From contig JAFGKF010000116.1 in the NCBI GenBank assembly GCA_016928695.1, forward strand, positions 1 through 40,795: a DNA stretch of 40,795 nt, in the 5' to 3' direction. Below the pieces are notes generated by a model. The model was not told where the DNA came from. It ran no database searches and was given only the letters and a program-made list of their open reading frames with translations. The position numbers and the translations under genes were made by a program. Origin of the DNA: Candidatus Sumerlaeota bacterium (GTDB taxonomy: Bacteria > Sumerlaeota > Sumerlaeia > JABWBI01). Shown one piece after another: positions 24,531 through 36,846 of the stretch; position 1 is the stretch's first letter, and every line of letters starts with the position of its first letter.

Positions 24531-25085
24531 ATGGACCAGCTCAAACCCCTGCTCCGCAAGCTGCAGCGCAACGTCGACCGCGCAGCCATTGTGGTGTTCT
24601 TCATTCTCACCGGGGCGGTGGTCTACTTCTACCAGTCCGAGCAGAGCGCCCCGCCCGCCGAGGAGCCGCCCGAGATCCGCCCGACCCACCTTGATGTTCA
24701 GGTGGAATTTCCCGATGAGAGTTATCAGACAGTGATGACCACCCTGAGCTGGGGGGGTGATCTGTATGCCGACCGGCCGATTGACCGCAGCCACCCATTC
24801 TTCCCGATCATTGAGCAGAATCTTTTCCGTGAGCCCCTCACCATGCAGGAGCTGCATGAGCAGGCGCTCGAGCTGCTCGACGATGCCCGGACCGCATACG
24901 CCCAGGCCAGCCAGCCGGGCCAGAGCCCTGAGGAGGTCCGAGTCCAGCTGGAGCGGACCGTCAATCTGTGCAACCGTGTCATCGACATCTGGGCGGCCCA
25001 GAGCGGTGGCGCGGAGCAGACCGAGGCGCGCACCCTGCTCGAGAATGCCCAGGCGCTGCTTGACAGCATGGGAGCCACCCCATGA
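24531..25085 (+). CDS. Small bitopic membrane protein in the PilO position
   Basis: This is a 184-residue protein with an N-terminal basic stretch, one membrane helix (AAIVVFFILTGAVVYFY), a proline-rich linker (SAPPAEEPPEIRP) and a periplasmic part ending in two helices (LHEQALELLDDARTAYAQA and later VQLERTVNLCNRVIDIW). GAGAGGG lies upstream of the ATG. It sits between the pilM-pilN fusion and the secretin, where pilO/pilP genes usually lie. Size and topology fit PilO loosely, but I see no clear sequence match, and the ferredoxin-like fold is not obvious. It may be a lineage-specific PilO/PilP equivalent. Confidence 0.7.
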   Translation: MDQLKPLLRKLQRNVDRAAIVVFFILTGAVVYFYQSEQSAPPAEEPPEIRPTHLDVQVEFPDESYQTVMTTLSWGGDLYADRPIDRSHPFFPIIEQNLFREPLTMQELHEQALELLDDARTAYAQASQPGQSPEEVRVQLERTVNLCNRVIDIWAAQSGGAEQTEARTLLENAQALLDSMGATP

Positions 25086-25193
25086 GTGCGAACCAAGTCG
25101 TCGGGTCGGACCAGGCCCGAGAGGCCCCCTCCTCAGGGGCACGCCGGCAAGAGAGTCCCCCTCCCTCCTCCCCGGGAGGCCAACTCTCACAGC

Positions 25194-25221
25194 TTGACAG
25201 GTTGATTGTGGATTCTAGAGT
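25194..25221 (+). promoter_or_regulatory. Putative sigma-70 promoter of the secretin gene
   Basis: TTGACA (25194-25199), a 16-base spacer and TAGAGT (25216-25221) lie about 100 bases before the chosen secretin start. The promoter falls inside the longer track ORF, which also argues that the ORF's first 79 codons are not translated. The 233-base gap 25086-25318 contains only this promoter, short GC-rich hairpins and the ribosome binding site. Confidence 0.65.
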
Positions 25222-25318
25222 TACTACGCCTCCGGGTCGCCGGAGATCATTTGCCGTCAGGGGTCTGTTGGAGATTCACTGGCGCCGGACCACCCGCTCT
25301 CGAAGGAGTACCCGTCAC

Positions 25319-28300
25319 ATGCAGGTGACCAAGGCCCATCACCTCCGGAGATTCTGTGCTCTGGGGCTGACACTGGTGCTTGCCACTCTGGCACCATCGG
25401 CGATGGCTCAGACCACAGCCGGTGCCCCGATCAGTCAGGTGGCGGATCTTCTCGCCCAGGGAGATCAGGCCTTCCAGATCAGGGATTATGAGTCCGCTCT
25501 GCGCCACTACGCCACGGCAGCCCAGGTCGACCCCGACAGCCCCCTGGTCGTCGAGCGTCTTCAGGAGGCCCAGCGTCGAGAGGCGGCGCGCCAGCGTCTG
25601 CTGCTGACGGTCCCCGCCGAGCCCCAGGCACGCGAGCAGTTCCTGGAGCGGCGCCATCAGCAGGCGCTTGCGCTGCTGCACGACAACCGCCTGGAGGCGG
25701 CGGCGCAGCGCTTTGAGGAGATCTTCTTTGTCGACCCCGACTACCGGCGCGTCCGCAGGCAGCTCGAGCGCCTCGATGCCCAGCTCGCCGCGGAGGGGCT
25801 CGCCTCGTTCACTGAGCTGCCCACTGTCAGCCCCGGAGGCGCCGCGCAGCCGGTGCTCCCCGAGGACGAGACACGGATCGCTCAGATCGAGCGCGCCGAG
25901 TCCGAGGCGGAGACCGCCGCGCGCCGCGCGGCCGAGGCGGTCCAGTCGGAGCGCGATCGCGCGGCCGAGGTTCTCAGCGAGGCGACCATCAGTCAGGCTC
26001 TGCGCGATGGCCGCCGCGCCCTTCGCCGCGATGAGTACACCGAGGCGATTCGCCACGCCGAGACGGTGCTCGCGCTCGACCCCGCCAATGCGACGGCGCA
26101 GCGCCTGATCGAGGACGCCACCGCCGAGCGCGATGCCCATGCGATGGCCGAGCGCCGGGCGGAGCAGACAGCGGCCAACGAGGAGCAGGAGCAGCGCATC
26201 GAGGATCTCCTGGAGCAGGCGGAGGAGTATCTCGAGGACGAGCGCTTCGCCGAGGCGATCTCCACGGCGGAGATGGTTTTCGAGATCGAGGTCGACAACG
26301 CCGAGGCGCAGCGGTTCATCGCCCAGGTGAACGAGGCGGCGCAGGAGGCCGAGCGGGAGGCCCTCGAACGCCAGGCCCGGGAGCGTGAGGAGCAGATCAG
26401 CGATCTGCTGCGATCGGGTCGGCGCTCTCTGCGGCGTGACAACTTCGAGGAGGCCCAGACGGCCGCCGAGCAGGCTCTGGCCATGGACCCCTCCAATGCC
26501 GAGGCGGCCGAGCTGCTGAGCCAGGCCCAGGCGGGTGCCGCCGCTGTCGCGCAGGAGGCCGCCGCTCGCGATCTGGCCGAGCAGGTCGATGCTCTGCTGG
26601 ATCAGGCGAGACAGTGTCTCCGCGACGATGATTATCAGGCGGCGATCGATGCCGCCAACAGCGCCCTGGCTCTCGACGCAGAGAATGAGCGGGCCCGCGC
26701 GCTGATCGCCGATGCCCAGAGAGAGATGGCCGTGGCAGCCGATGCGGCTCAGGAGCGGCAGCTGGAGGGTCTGCTCGACCAAGCCCGCCGAAGCCTCCGC
26801 GCCGATGAGTGTGAGGCGGCCATCGCCACCGCGAACCAGGTGCTCGCGATCGACGCGGAGAATGACGAGGCCCGCGAGCTGATCGCCGATGCCCAGCGCG
26901 AGATGGCTGCGGCTGCTGCCGAGCAGGCCGCCGCGCAGAACGCGCAGAGGGTGGCGGAGCTGATCGACTCCGCCCGCGCCGCGATGGATGCGGGCGAGAA
27001 CGAGGCCGCCCTCGAGATGCTGCGCGAGGCGGAGTCACTCGATCCCGGCAACCGCGGCATCAGCCGCATGATCCGCCGGGCCGAGAGCGCCATCGCCGAT
27101 GCTCAGCGCGAGGCGCAGGAGGCCGAGCAGGTTCAGCGGCAGGAGACCGAGGAGGCCGACCAGGCCCGCGCGGAGGCTCTGGAGGACGCGCTTCGCCTGG
27201 CCGACCGGGCGCTCCGCCGCGAGCGCTACGAGGAGGCGATTGAGCACTATCAGGCGGCCCTGGCCGTGGCGCCTGATGATGCCGCCGCGGCCGAGGGGCT
27301 GGCCAATGCCGAGCAGGCGCTGGCCGCCATTCAGGCCGCTGAGGCCACCACCCAGGAGGCCGAGGCCCAGATCGCGGCCGGCGAGGCCGCCCTGCGTGAG
27401 GGCGATCTCGACGCCGCCGAGGCGGCATTCCAGATGGCCGGGGCTCTCGTCCCTGGCCTGGAGGCCGCTCAGGAAGGCCTCGGGCAGGTTGCCCAGGCGC
27501 GCGAGGAGGCCATGGAGCGGGCCCAGCTCGAGGCCATGCGCGAGGCCCGCGAGCGCGAGGATCAGATGCGGGCGCAGAGCGAGCAGCGTCTGGCCGAGGC
27601 CCAGAGCCTGTTGCAGGCCGGCCGCCTCAACGAGGCCGAGGGGGCCGTGCGTGAATCCCTCGCCCTGTGGCCCGAGAACACCCGTGCCCAGAGCACCCTG
27701 GGGCAAATCGATCGGATGCGCGAGCAGGCCGCTCAGGCTGAGGTCGACCGCGAGGCGCGCAACCGCGAGGCCCTTGTCAGCGGTCTTCTGGCGGAGGGTC
27801 GTCAGGCCTACGATCAGGGCGACGTGGTCGCCGCGGTCGAGAGCTGGACGCGCGTGGTGGAGATCGATCCCAACAACGACTACGCGCTGACGCTTCTGGA
27901 GAACACCGAGGCCGAGCACCGCGGCGCCCTGGCGCTCGAGCGGGCCGAGGCCGACCAGATGGCCCGCGAGCAGGAGATGCTCGAGCGGCTGAGCACCCCG
28001 ATCTCGATCACCACGCCGAGCGAGGGGACGCCGCTTCAGGTCTTCCTCGAGAACATCTCGATCTTCACCGATCTCAACTTCGTGATCGCCGACGGCGTGG
28101 AGGTGCAGGTCACCGGGGCGTTCGTGGAGCAGCCGCTGCGGCGGGTGCTGGACTCGGTGATCACGAACAACGGTCTGAGCTGGACGGTGGAGGACACGAT
28201 CATCTCGATCACGCCGAACCTGGTGACGCGCATGTGGACGCTGACGTCGGAGGACACGGCGTCGCTGGTGGTCTTCCGCGACTCGGGGATGCTCGACCGG

Positions 28301-30427
28301 ACGCTGTACCCGCCCGACGGCGTGAGCCGGGTGGGCGGCGAGATGTACGAGCTCGACGACATCACGGGCACCTTCATCGTCACGGGCAGCCAGGCCCAGA
28401 TCCAGCGCATCGAGCAGCTGGTGGCCGACCTGTCGACCGTCGAGGGGGCGCGGCCCCTGGTGACGCGCATCTTCCGTGTGCGCGAGGACGAGGGCGAGCA
28501 CATCCGCACCCTGGTCGAGGCGGTTCTCGAGACCGAGCGCTCGGCCGACACGCAGGCGTTCGAGCGGCGCATCATTCTGCAGGGCGAGAACCTGATCGTG
28601 CGGGCCACCGACCCCGAGCTGCGGCGCGTCGAGCAGCTGCTCGAGGAGTACAGCGACCGGGGCCTGGGCGAGCAGCTGGACGTGGCCACCTTCTCTCTGA
28701 TCCCGCGGCGCGTTCTGCAGGTCAACGAGGAGGTCGCCCGGACGCTGGCCGAGAGCATCAAGGAGACGGTCGAGGTGCTCCTCTACGCCGAGGGGGGGGC
28801 GCAGGCGGCGCGGGCGCAGGGCCGGCGGCTGTGGTACGATGAGTTCACGCTCCAGCTGACGATCACCGACACGCCGAGCAACATCGGCCGGGTCACGCGC
28901 TACATCACGTCGATCCCGGTCCTGGAGCCTCGGCGGACGACGCGGATCGTCTACCTGAACCACCAGACCCCCTCGGAGCTGGCGGGCAAGCTTGAGGACT
29001 TCCTCGACATCGAGATCCGCGGCGGGGGTGGCGGCTCATCGACGAGCGCGACGGGCGACGTGGTGGTGCGGACGCTGAGCGAGGACGACGAGCTCTCGTT
29101 CCGCGACATCCGGATCACTCTGATCAGCGTGGAGGAGAACGACATCGACGACGACCGCGACGAGGACGTGACGATGATCATCGACACGCTGAACTCGAGC
29201 GAGGAGCGGACGATCGAGGAGCTGCGCTCGGAGATCATCGAGGACTACCGCATCCGGATCGTCGAGGCCGACGCCGACGGGTCGGGCAGCGCGGAGATCG
29301 AGGTCACCTACGTCGGCAACCAGCAGAACCAGAACTTCCAGATCGATCCCCTGGAGGGGAGCAACCAGCAGCAGCAGCAGGAGGGCGACACCACCGATCA
29401 GACGACCGGCACCGAGGATGACCGCATCCCGATCGTCCAGGCGGACGACGAGGCGGGGTCGATCCTGATCTCGGTGGTGAATCCGGGCGATCTCGCGCTG
29501 ATCGAGGAGGCCATTCAGCTGCTCGACGTCCCGATTCTCCAGGCATCGATCGAGACGAAGTTCGTCGAGGTCAACGAGAACCGCGCCCGCGAGCTCAAGA
29601 GCGAGATCTCCCTCGCGGGGATCGGCCGGGAGGGGATCAACTTCAGCGACTCCTTCTTCTCGGCCCGCTACGCCCAGGACACCGACGAGTTCCGCAACAT
29701 CTTCGAGCCGGCGCTCGAGAGCCCGACCAATGCGAATCTGCCCAAGGGCACAACCGTCCTCTCGCTGATCACCGGCGGGAGATCCCCCCTGACATGGGAG
29801 CTGGCCTTCCTCGAGGCCGAGGGCGTGATCAACACCGTCAATGGTCCCTTCGTCACGGCGGTCAACCGCGAGCGGGCCCAGTTCGAGATCACCCAGCAGT
29901 ACAACGTGTTCGGATCGATCGCCGGCGTCAGCACCACAAGCGGCACCGACAGCCAGAATCAGACGACCACGGGGACCGCGGGCGTGGGCGCCAACCTGCT
30001 CGACCGCGAGCTGGTTGACCTGGACGTGGAACCCATCATCTTCCGGTCAGGCTACATGGAGCTCGAGATCAACGTCGACATCTCGAACTTCACGAACAAT
30101 CTCGGCCAGCTGATCACCACCACCGGTGCCATTCAGACCGCCGATCAGGGCGGGGGGCTCGGACTCAGTGAGGATGCCGTGCGAAACATCTTCGGCGTCT
30201 ACTCGAACAACCTCAAGCAGCTCGACACGGTGGCGCGCGTGCGCGACGGCGGGACGATCATCCTCGGCGGCTGGACCCTCGAGCGCGTGACCCAGACGTC
30301 GTCGGGCATTCCGGTGCTGAGGAACCTGCCCTACGTCGGGCAGCTCTTCTTCTCGCGCAATCAGGACTTCCTCGAGCGGCTGACGCTGCTCATCTTCCTG
30401 ACGGCGCGCATCGTCGAATTCGAGTGA
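25319..30427 (+). CDS. Giant TPR-repeat secretin (GspD/PilQ family)
   Basis: This is an outer-membrane secretin for type IV pili or type II-like secretion. The track ORF starts at 25082. The ATG at 25319 is chosen because AGGAG lies 10 bases upstream, a signal peptide follows directly (RFCALGLTLVLATLAPSAMA|Q), and a promoter lies just before it. The result is 1702 residues, two to three times a usual secretin. Residues about 30-880 hold some 12 TPR-like units of about 45-60 residues (for example LRRDEYTEAIRHAETVLALDPANATAQRLI) joined by Glu/Ala/Gln-rich coiled coil. An STN/N0-like domain follows near 895-960 (NISIFTDLNFVIADGVEVQV), then secretin N-domains with a GGGGSS loop and a QQQQQ linker, then the C-terminal secretin domain (QASIETKFVEVNENRARE, ending GIPVLRNLPYVGQLFF and LLIFLTARIVEF). 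The architecture recalls the Amuc_1098-type pilus secretins of Verrucomicrobiota. Confidence 0.9.
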   Translation: MQVTKAHHLRRFCALGLTLVLATLAPSAMAQTTAGAPISQVADLLAQGDQAFQIRDYESALRHYATAAQVDPDSPLVVERLQEAQRREAARQRLLLTVPAEPQAREQFLERRHQQALALLHDNRLEAAAQRFEEIFFVDPDYRRVRRQLERLDAQLAAEGLASFTELPTVSPGGAAQPVLPEDETRIAQIERAESEAETAARRAAEAVQSERDRAAEVLSEATISQALRDGRRALRRDEYTEAIRHAETVLALDPANATAQRLIEDATAERDAHAMAERRAEQTAANEEQEQRIEDLLEQAEEYLEDERFAEAISTAEMVFEIEVDNAEAQRFIAQVNEAAQEAEREALERQAREREEQISDLLRSGRRSLRRDNFEEAQTAAEQALAMDPSNAEAAELLSQAQAGAAAVAQEAAARDLAEQVDALLDQARQCLRDDDYQAAIDAANSALALDAENERARALIADAQREMAVAADAAQERQLEGLLDQARRSLRADECEAAIATANQVLAIDAENDEARELIADAQREMAAAAAEQAAAQNAQRVAELIDSARAAMDAGENEAALEMLREAESLDPGNRGISRMIRRAESAIADAQREAQEAEQVQRQETEEADQARAEALEDALRLADRALRRERYEEAIEHYQAALAVAPDDAAAAEGLANAEQALAAIQAAEATTQEAEAQIAAGEAALREGDLDAAEAAFQMAGALVPGLEAAQEGLGQVAQAREEAMERAQLEAMREAREREDQMRAQSEQRLAEAQSLLQAGRLNEAEGAVRESLALWPENTRAQSTLGQIDRMREQAAQAEVDREARNREALVSGLLAEGRQAYDQGDVVAAVESWTRVVEIDPNNDYALTLLENTEAEHRGALALERAEADQMAREQEMLERLSTPISITTPSEGTPLQVFLENISIFTDLNFVIADGVEVQVTGAFVEQPLRRVLDSVITNNGLSWTVEDTIISITPNLVTRMWTLTSEDTASLVVFRDSGMLDRTLYPPDGVSRVGGEMYELDDITGTFIVTGSQAQIQRIEQLVADLSTVEGARPLVTRIFRVREDEGEHIRTLVEAVLETERSADTQAFERRIILQGENLIVRATDPELRRVEQLLEEYSDRGLGEQLDVATFSLIPRRVLQVNEEVARTLAESIKETVEVLLYAEGGAQAARAQGRRLWYDEFTLQLTITDTPSNIGRVTRYITSIPVLEPRRTTRIVYLNHQTPSELAGKLEDFLDIEIRGGGGGSSTSATGDVVVRTLSEDDELSFRDIRITLISVEENDIDDDRDEDVTMIIDTLNSSEERTIEELRSEIIEDYRIRIVEADADGSGSAEIEVTYVGNQQNQNFQIDPLEGSNQQQQQEGDTTDQTTGTEDDRIPIVQADDEAGSILISVVNPGDLALIEEAIQLLDVPILQASIETKFVEVNENRARELKSEISLAGIGREGINFSDSFFSARYAQDTDEFRNIFEPALESPTNANLPKGTTVLSLITGGRSPLTWELAFLEAEGVINTVNGPFVTAVNRERAQFEITQQYNVFGSIAGVSTTSGTDSQNQTTTGTAGVGANLLDRELVDLDVEPIIFRSGYMELEINVDISNFTNNLGQLITTTGAIQTADQGGGLGLSEDAVRNIFGVYSNNLKQLDTVARVRDGGTIILGGWTLERVTQTSSGIPVLRNLPYVGQLFFSRNQDFLERLTLLIFLTARIVEFE

Positions 30428-30451
30428 GGCGGGGCCCATCCCCCCCTCAGG

Positions 30452-30477
30452 GCGCCGCCACCGGGCGGCGCTTTTTT
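30452..30477 (+). terminator. Intrinsic terminator after the secretin gene
   Basis: GCGCCGCC-accg-GGCGGCGC forms an 8-bp GC stem directly followed by TTTTTT. It lies 24 bases after the secretin stop and closes the pilus gene group. Confidence 0.9.
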
Positions 30478-30729
30478 CTTGACGGTCTGGAAGGGCTGTC
30501 ATTGAGTGGGGGTGAGTCCTCAGACGAAAGGGCTCGATGGAGTTGTCGGCGTCTGGCTGATGACCTGTTGAGCGCTCTCCTTCCACTCCCCGCGGACACA
30601 GTGAGCTCGGACCCTCAGGGGGGTCCCGCCTCGGTTTCAGAGTTGTGATGTGCCGCAGAGGCTCGGTTCCGGAGGAGCGCTCTTCGAGTTCAATCCCCGA
30701 ACGCATCGGATCGACCGTTGCCCCGAGCC
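30478..30729. other. Intergenic leader before polA
   Basis: About 250 bases between the secretin terminator and polA. A TTGACG hexamer at 30479 has no good -10 partner. A 6-bp hairpin GGACCC-tcaggg-GGGTCC lies at 30609-30626, and a strong GGAGGAG at 30671 is too far from the polA start to serve it. I see no small gene I can support. Confidence 0.45.
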
Positions 30730-33444
30730 ATGAGCTCTCACACCCTTCATCTGATCGATGGCCACAGCCAGGTTTTCCGGGCGTATCACGCCATCCCGGC
30801 CACGCTGTCGAGCTCGACACTCGGTGTCCAGACCAACGCCATCTTCGGCTTCCTGATGGGCCTCAATGCCCTGATCCGGGAGGAGAGGCCGACCCATCTG
30901 ATCGTCACCTTCGACGCGGGCCACGACGGCCGCACCGCCCTGTTCCCCGGTTACAAGGCCAACCGCGATGAGATGCCCGAGGACCTGGCGGAGCAGATGC
31001 CCTGGATCGAGCGGGTGCTCGATGCGCTGGGGATCCCCGTCGTCCGCCGCGAGGGCGAGGAGGCCGATGATCTGATCGCCACCCTGACGCGGCAGGCGCG
31101 GGAGCGGGGCTTCGATGTGGCGATCATCTCCAACGACAAGGATCTCTTTCAGCTGGTCGATGACCACGTCACTGTCCTGCGCACACAGCCGCGGGGCGGG
31201 ACGGCGCGCTGCGATGTGGCGGCTGTGCGCGAGAAGATGGGGGTCGAGCCGTCGCAGATCACCGACCTTCTGGGCCTGATGGGCGACGCGGTCGACTGCA
31301 TCCCGGGCGTGCCCGGGGTGGGGCCCAAGACGGCTGCCAAGCTCCTGAACGAGCACGGCGACCTGGAGTCGGTGCTCGCCGCCGCGGAGTCGGTGAAGCA
31401 GCCGAAGCTGCGCGAGCGGCTGATCGCTCACGCCGACGATGCCCGCCTCTCACGGCGCCTGGCGGCGCTGGATTTCGCGACCGATGTGGTCTTTGATCCC
31501 GATCAGTGTGCCTGGTCGCTCACCCCCTCGCAGGGGCTGACCGAGCTGCTGCGCCAGCTCGAGATGCGTGCGCTGCTCGAGGAGTGGGGAGACGGCGGCA
31601 CCCCTGCGGAGGGGACGCCCGGGGCCGAGACGCCAGGGACCGAGTGGGAGATCCTGTCCGACGAGCCGGCGCTCAGGGCCTGGGTGGAGCGGATGGCGGG
31701 CGCGCCGATGCTCGCCCTCGACACCGAGACGACGGACCTCGATGTCATGCGTGCCGACCTGGTCGGCATCTCGCTCTGCGCCGAGGAGGGCCGGGCCGTC
31801 TACATCCCGGTCGGTCACACGTCGCTTGGGGTGCCCATCGAGGGCCAGCTGCCGCTCGAGAGGGTCCGGGAGCTGCTCGGACCGCCCCTGGCCGACCCGT
31901 CCGTGCCCAAGTGCGGGCATCATCTGAAGTTCGATCTCAAGGTTCTCCGCCGGGCGGGGTTCGAGGTGGGAGGCATCGCCTTCGACACGCTTGTGGCCTC
32001 TCACATGCTCAATCCCGACAGTCGGGGCCATGGCCTCAAGGAGCTCAGCCTCGAGCGCCTCGGGGTGCGCCAGACACCGATCGAGGACCTGATCGGGTCG
32101 GGGAAGAGCCAGATCTCGATGGCGGAGGTGGCCATCGAGCGGGTGGCCCCCTATGCCGCGCAGGATGCCGACATGACCCTGCGCCTGTGGCGCCAGCTCC
32201 GCGCCGAGCTGGAGAAGGCGGGGCTGCTCGATCTCTTCGAGACGCTGGAGGTGCCGCTGATCGAGGTTCTCGCCCAGATGGAGCTCGATGGGGTGGCGAT
32301 CGATCCCAAGCACTTCGGGGCCCTGAGGGGGGAGCTCACCGAGCGGCTCGCGGCGATCACGGACGAGATCCACGCGATCGCGGGCCATGAGTTCAACATC
32401 AGCTCCACCCCCCAGCTTCGGACGGTGCTCTTCGAGGAGCTGGGGTTGCCGGTCCAGCGAAAGGGCAAGACGGGCCCCTCGACCGATGTGGGCGTGCTGG
32501 AGACGCTGGCGACCATGCACCCCCTGCCCGAGAAGATCCTCGAGCACCGGTCCCTCGAGAAGCTGCTCACGACCTATGTCGAGGCACTTCCGGGGCTCGT
32601 CAGCCCCGAGACGGGGCGGATCCACACGACGTATCACCTGGGCGTGGCCGCCACGGGGCGCCTCTCGTCGAGCGACCCCAATCTTCAGAACATCCCCGTT
32701 CGCTCGGAGATGGGGCGGCGCATCCGGCGGGGGTTCGTCCCGCGGGCGGAGGGCAATGTCTTTCTCGCGGCGGACTACTCGCAGATCGAGCTGCGCATCG
32801 CGGCGCACCTCAGCGGGGACGAGGCGATGCTCCGCGCCTTCCGCGAGGGGGGAGATTTTCACCGCGCGACGGCGGCACGCGTCCATGGCATCGGGATGGA
32901 CGACGTCACACCCGACCAGCGTGAGGCGGCGAAGCGGGTGACGTTCGGGATCCTCTATGGCATCTCGGCCCACCGCCTCTCGAACGAGCTGAGGATCTCC
33001 CGCGATGAGGCCAAGGGCCTGATCGAGCAGACGTTCGAGAGCTTTTCCGGCCTGAGGGCGTGGATGGACCGCACGCTGGAGGAGGCGCGTGCCAGTGGAT
33101 TCGTCACCACGCTTCTCGGGCGGCGCCGCTTTGTCCGCGACCTCGGGTCGAAGAACTTCAATCTGCGCTCGGCGGCCGAGCGGGTGGCGATCAACACGCC
33201 CGTCCAGGGCTCGGCGGCCGACCTGATCAAGAGGGCCATGCTGCTCCTCGCCACGCGCCTGAGAGACGAGGGCCTGCCCGCAAAGATGGTCCTGCAGGTC
33301 CACGACGAGCTGATCTTTGACCTCCCCGAGGGGGAGGTCGACACCCTGCGCCCCGTCGTCGTCGAGACGATGGCCGGGGCGCTTCCCCTCGCGGTGCCCG
33401 TGGTCGTCGACGTCAAAGTCGGCGCCACCTGGGCGGACTGCTGA
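30730..33444 (+). CDS. polA: DNA polymerase I
   Basis: This is a 904-residue polymerase with three domains, acting in Okazaki-fragment maturation and repair. The 5' nuclease occupies about residues 1-275 ([59 protein letters not shown]). The 3'-5' exonuclease follows with all DEDDy pieces ([31 protein letters not shown]), so proofreading looks intact. The polymerase domain shows [32 protein letters not shown] (motif A), the O-helix [16 protein letters not shown] (motif B; Thr where Asn is common before Phe) and [11 protein letters not shown] (motif C). The track start is a TTG four codons upstream; the ATG at 30730 begins exactly at the conserved N-terminus. coaE-rho follows 74 bases later. 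Confidence 0.97.
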   Translation: MSSHTLHLIDGHSQVFRAYHAIPATLSSSTLGVQTNAIFGFLMGLNALIREERPTHLIVTFDAGHDGRTALFPGYKANRDEMPEDLAEQMPWIERVLDALGIPVVRREGEEADDLIATLTRQARERGFDVAIISNDKDLFQLVDDHVTVLRTQPRGGTARCDVAAVREKMGVEPSQITDLLGLMGDAVDCIPGVPGVGPKTAAKLLNEHGDLESVLAAAESVKQPKLRERLIAHADDARLSRRLAALDFATDVVFDPDQCAWSLTPSQGLTELLRQLEMRALLEEWGDGGTPAEGTPGAETPGTEWEILSDEPALRAWVERMAGAPMLALDTETTDLDVMRADLVGISLCAEEGRAVYIPVGHTSLGVPIEGQLPLERVRELLGPPLADPSVPKCGHHLKFDLKVLRRAGFEVGGIAFDTLVASHMLNPDSRGHGLKELSLERLGVRQTPIEDLIGSGKSQISMAEVAIERVAPYAAQDADMTLRLWRQLRAELEKAGLLDLFETLEVPLIEVLAQMELDGVAIDPKHFGALRGELTERLAAITDEIHAIAGHEFNISSTPQLRTVLFEELGLPVQRKGKTGPSTDVGVLETLATMHPLPEKILEHRSLEKLLTTYVEALPGLVSPETGRIHTTYHLGVAATGRLSSSDPNLQNIPVRSEMGRRIRRGFVPRAEGNVFLAADYSQIELRIAAHLSGDEAMLRAFREGGDFHRATAARVHGIGMDDVTPDQREAAKRVTFGILYGISAHRLSNELRISRDEAKGLIEQTFESFSGLRAWMDRTLEEARASGFVTTLLGRRRFVRDLGSKNFNLRSAAERVAINTPVQGSAADLIKRAMLLLATRLRDEGLPAKMVLQVHDELIFDLPEGEVDTLRPVVVETMAGALPLAVPVVVDVKVGATWADC

Positions 33445-33518
33445 GGGACCAACCCACACCACGGCGTGGCCCCGGACGGCCGGGTGACGCGCCCTGCATG
33501 AGAGGCCAGGAGACAGCC

Positions 33519-35698
<2,180 letters not shown>

Positions 35699-35705
<7 letters not shown>

Positions 35706-36817
35706 CCCGATGAGCGATCACCCGGGGGGGACAGAATCCATCCCCCCGCGACGACCGTCTCGTCGGCCTCGTCGCAGATGACGGCCGCCTGCCCGGGAGC
35801 GATGGAGCGCTGGGGCTCCTCGAAGAGGACCTCGAAGCACGTCTCCCCCGTCGGCCTCAGGCGGCAGGGGGCGGCAACGTGCCGGGCGCGGATCTGGGCG
35901 CGGAGGCGGCGGCCCTCCAGCGCCTCGGGCGGCTCGTGCCAGATCACCCCTCCGGCGCTCAGGCGATCGCCGAGCGTCTCATCTCCCTCGCCCAGGATGA
36001 CCGTGTTGGACTCGGGTCGGATCTCGAGCACATAGAGGGGTCTCGGCGCGCTGATCCCCAGGCCTCGGCGCTGGCCCACCGTGTAGTGGGCGATGCCCCG
36101 GTGGGTGCCGAGTCTCTGGCCATCGGTCGTCATGAAAGGGCCGGGCTGCAGCGCGGCGTCGCTCTCCTCCACGCGGCTTCGCAGGAAGTCACGGTAGTCG
36201 CCGCTCGGGATGAAACAGATCTCCGCGCTGTCGGGCTTGTCGGCCACCGGAAGCCCCAGGGCGCGGGCCTGCTCGCGCACTTCGCCCTTGGTCAGGTTTC
36301 CCAGGGGGGTCAGGAAAAGGGCCAGCTGCTCCTGGGTGAGGCTGAAGAGATAGTAGGTCTGGTCCTTGGCGCGATGGCGGGGGCGGCGGAGACGCCATCG
36401 CCCCTCTCCGTCGCGCTCGACCCGAGCGTAGTGCCCCGTGGCGACGGCCGAGGCGCCGTAGATCGAGGCCTTCTTCAGAATCGTCCCCAGCTTCAGCCGC
36501 TCGTTGCAGAGCACACAGGGGATGGGGGTTTGCCCGGAGCGGTAGGCCTCGACGAAGGGGGTGATCACCTCGCGCTCGAACACCTCCTCAAGGTCCAAGA
36601 CATAGAGGGGGATCCCGAGGCGCCGGGCGACCGCCTGGGCGTCGCGGATATCCGCGGGTGAGCAGCAGGACTTGGTGAAGCCCTCGCCCGTGGGGTGGTG
36701 CCAAACCCGCATGTGGAGGCCCACGGTCTCGTGGCCGACAGCGCGCAGCAGGGCGGCTGCGACGGCGCTGTCGACGCCGCCGCTCATGGCGACAAGGGTG
36801 CGGGGACGGGTGCTCAT
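35699..36817 (-). CDS. mnmA: tRNA-specific 2-thiouridylase
   Basis: This is a 372-residue enzyme that makes 2-thiouridine at wobble position 34 of tRNA-Lys/Glu/Gln using ATP and a sulfur relay. The PP-loop [13 protein letters not shown] is near residue 12. Catalytic cysteines are in [11 protein letters not shown] and [25 protein letters not shown] and [12 protein letters not shown] are further family signatures, and a C-terminal beta-barrel follows. The length is normal. The gene is convergent with coaE-rho, and the two coding ends overlap by 7 bases, leaving no room for a terminator between them. Confidence 0.96.
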
Positions 36818-36846
36818 GGGGTCGTCTCGGGGTGGCGGCTCAGCTG

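Noticed and set aside
22397-24610. 737-codon minus ORF opposite the pilM-pilN gene
   Set aside because: It lies antisense to a gene with clear PilM and PilN motifs. Its translation is Leu/His/Gly/Asp-rich low complexity with no motif, a GC-rich shadow.
25082-25318. N-terminal extension of the secretin ORF
   Set aside because: It contains a TTGACA/TAGAGT promoter, overlaps the previous gene, and precedes an AGGAG-ATG-signal peptide start; it is probably untranslated.
27035-28963. 642-codon minus ORF opposite the secretin gene
   Set aside because: It is antisense to the TPR repeats; its apparent repeats mirror those of the real gene.
31450-33462. 670-codon minus ORF opposite polA
   Set aside because: It is a shadow of polA with repetitive LxLGxxxE composition and no recognisable domain.
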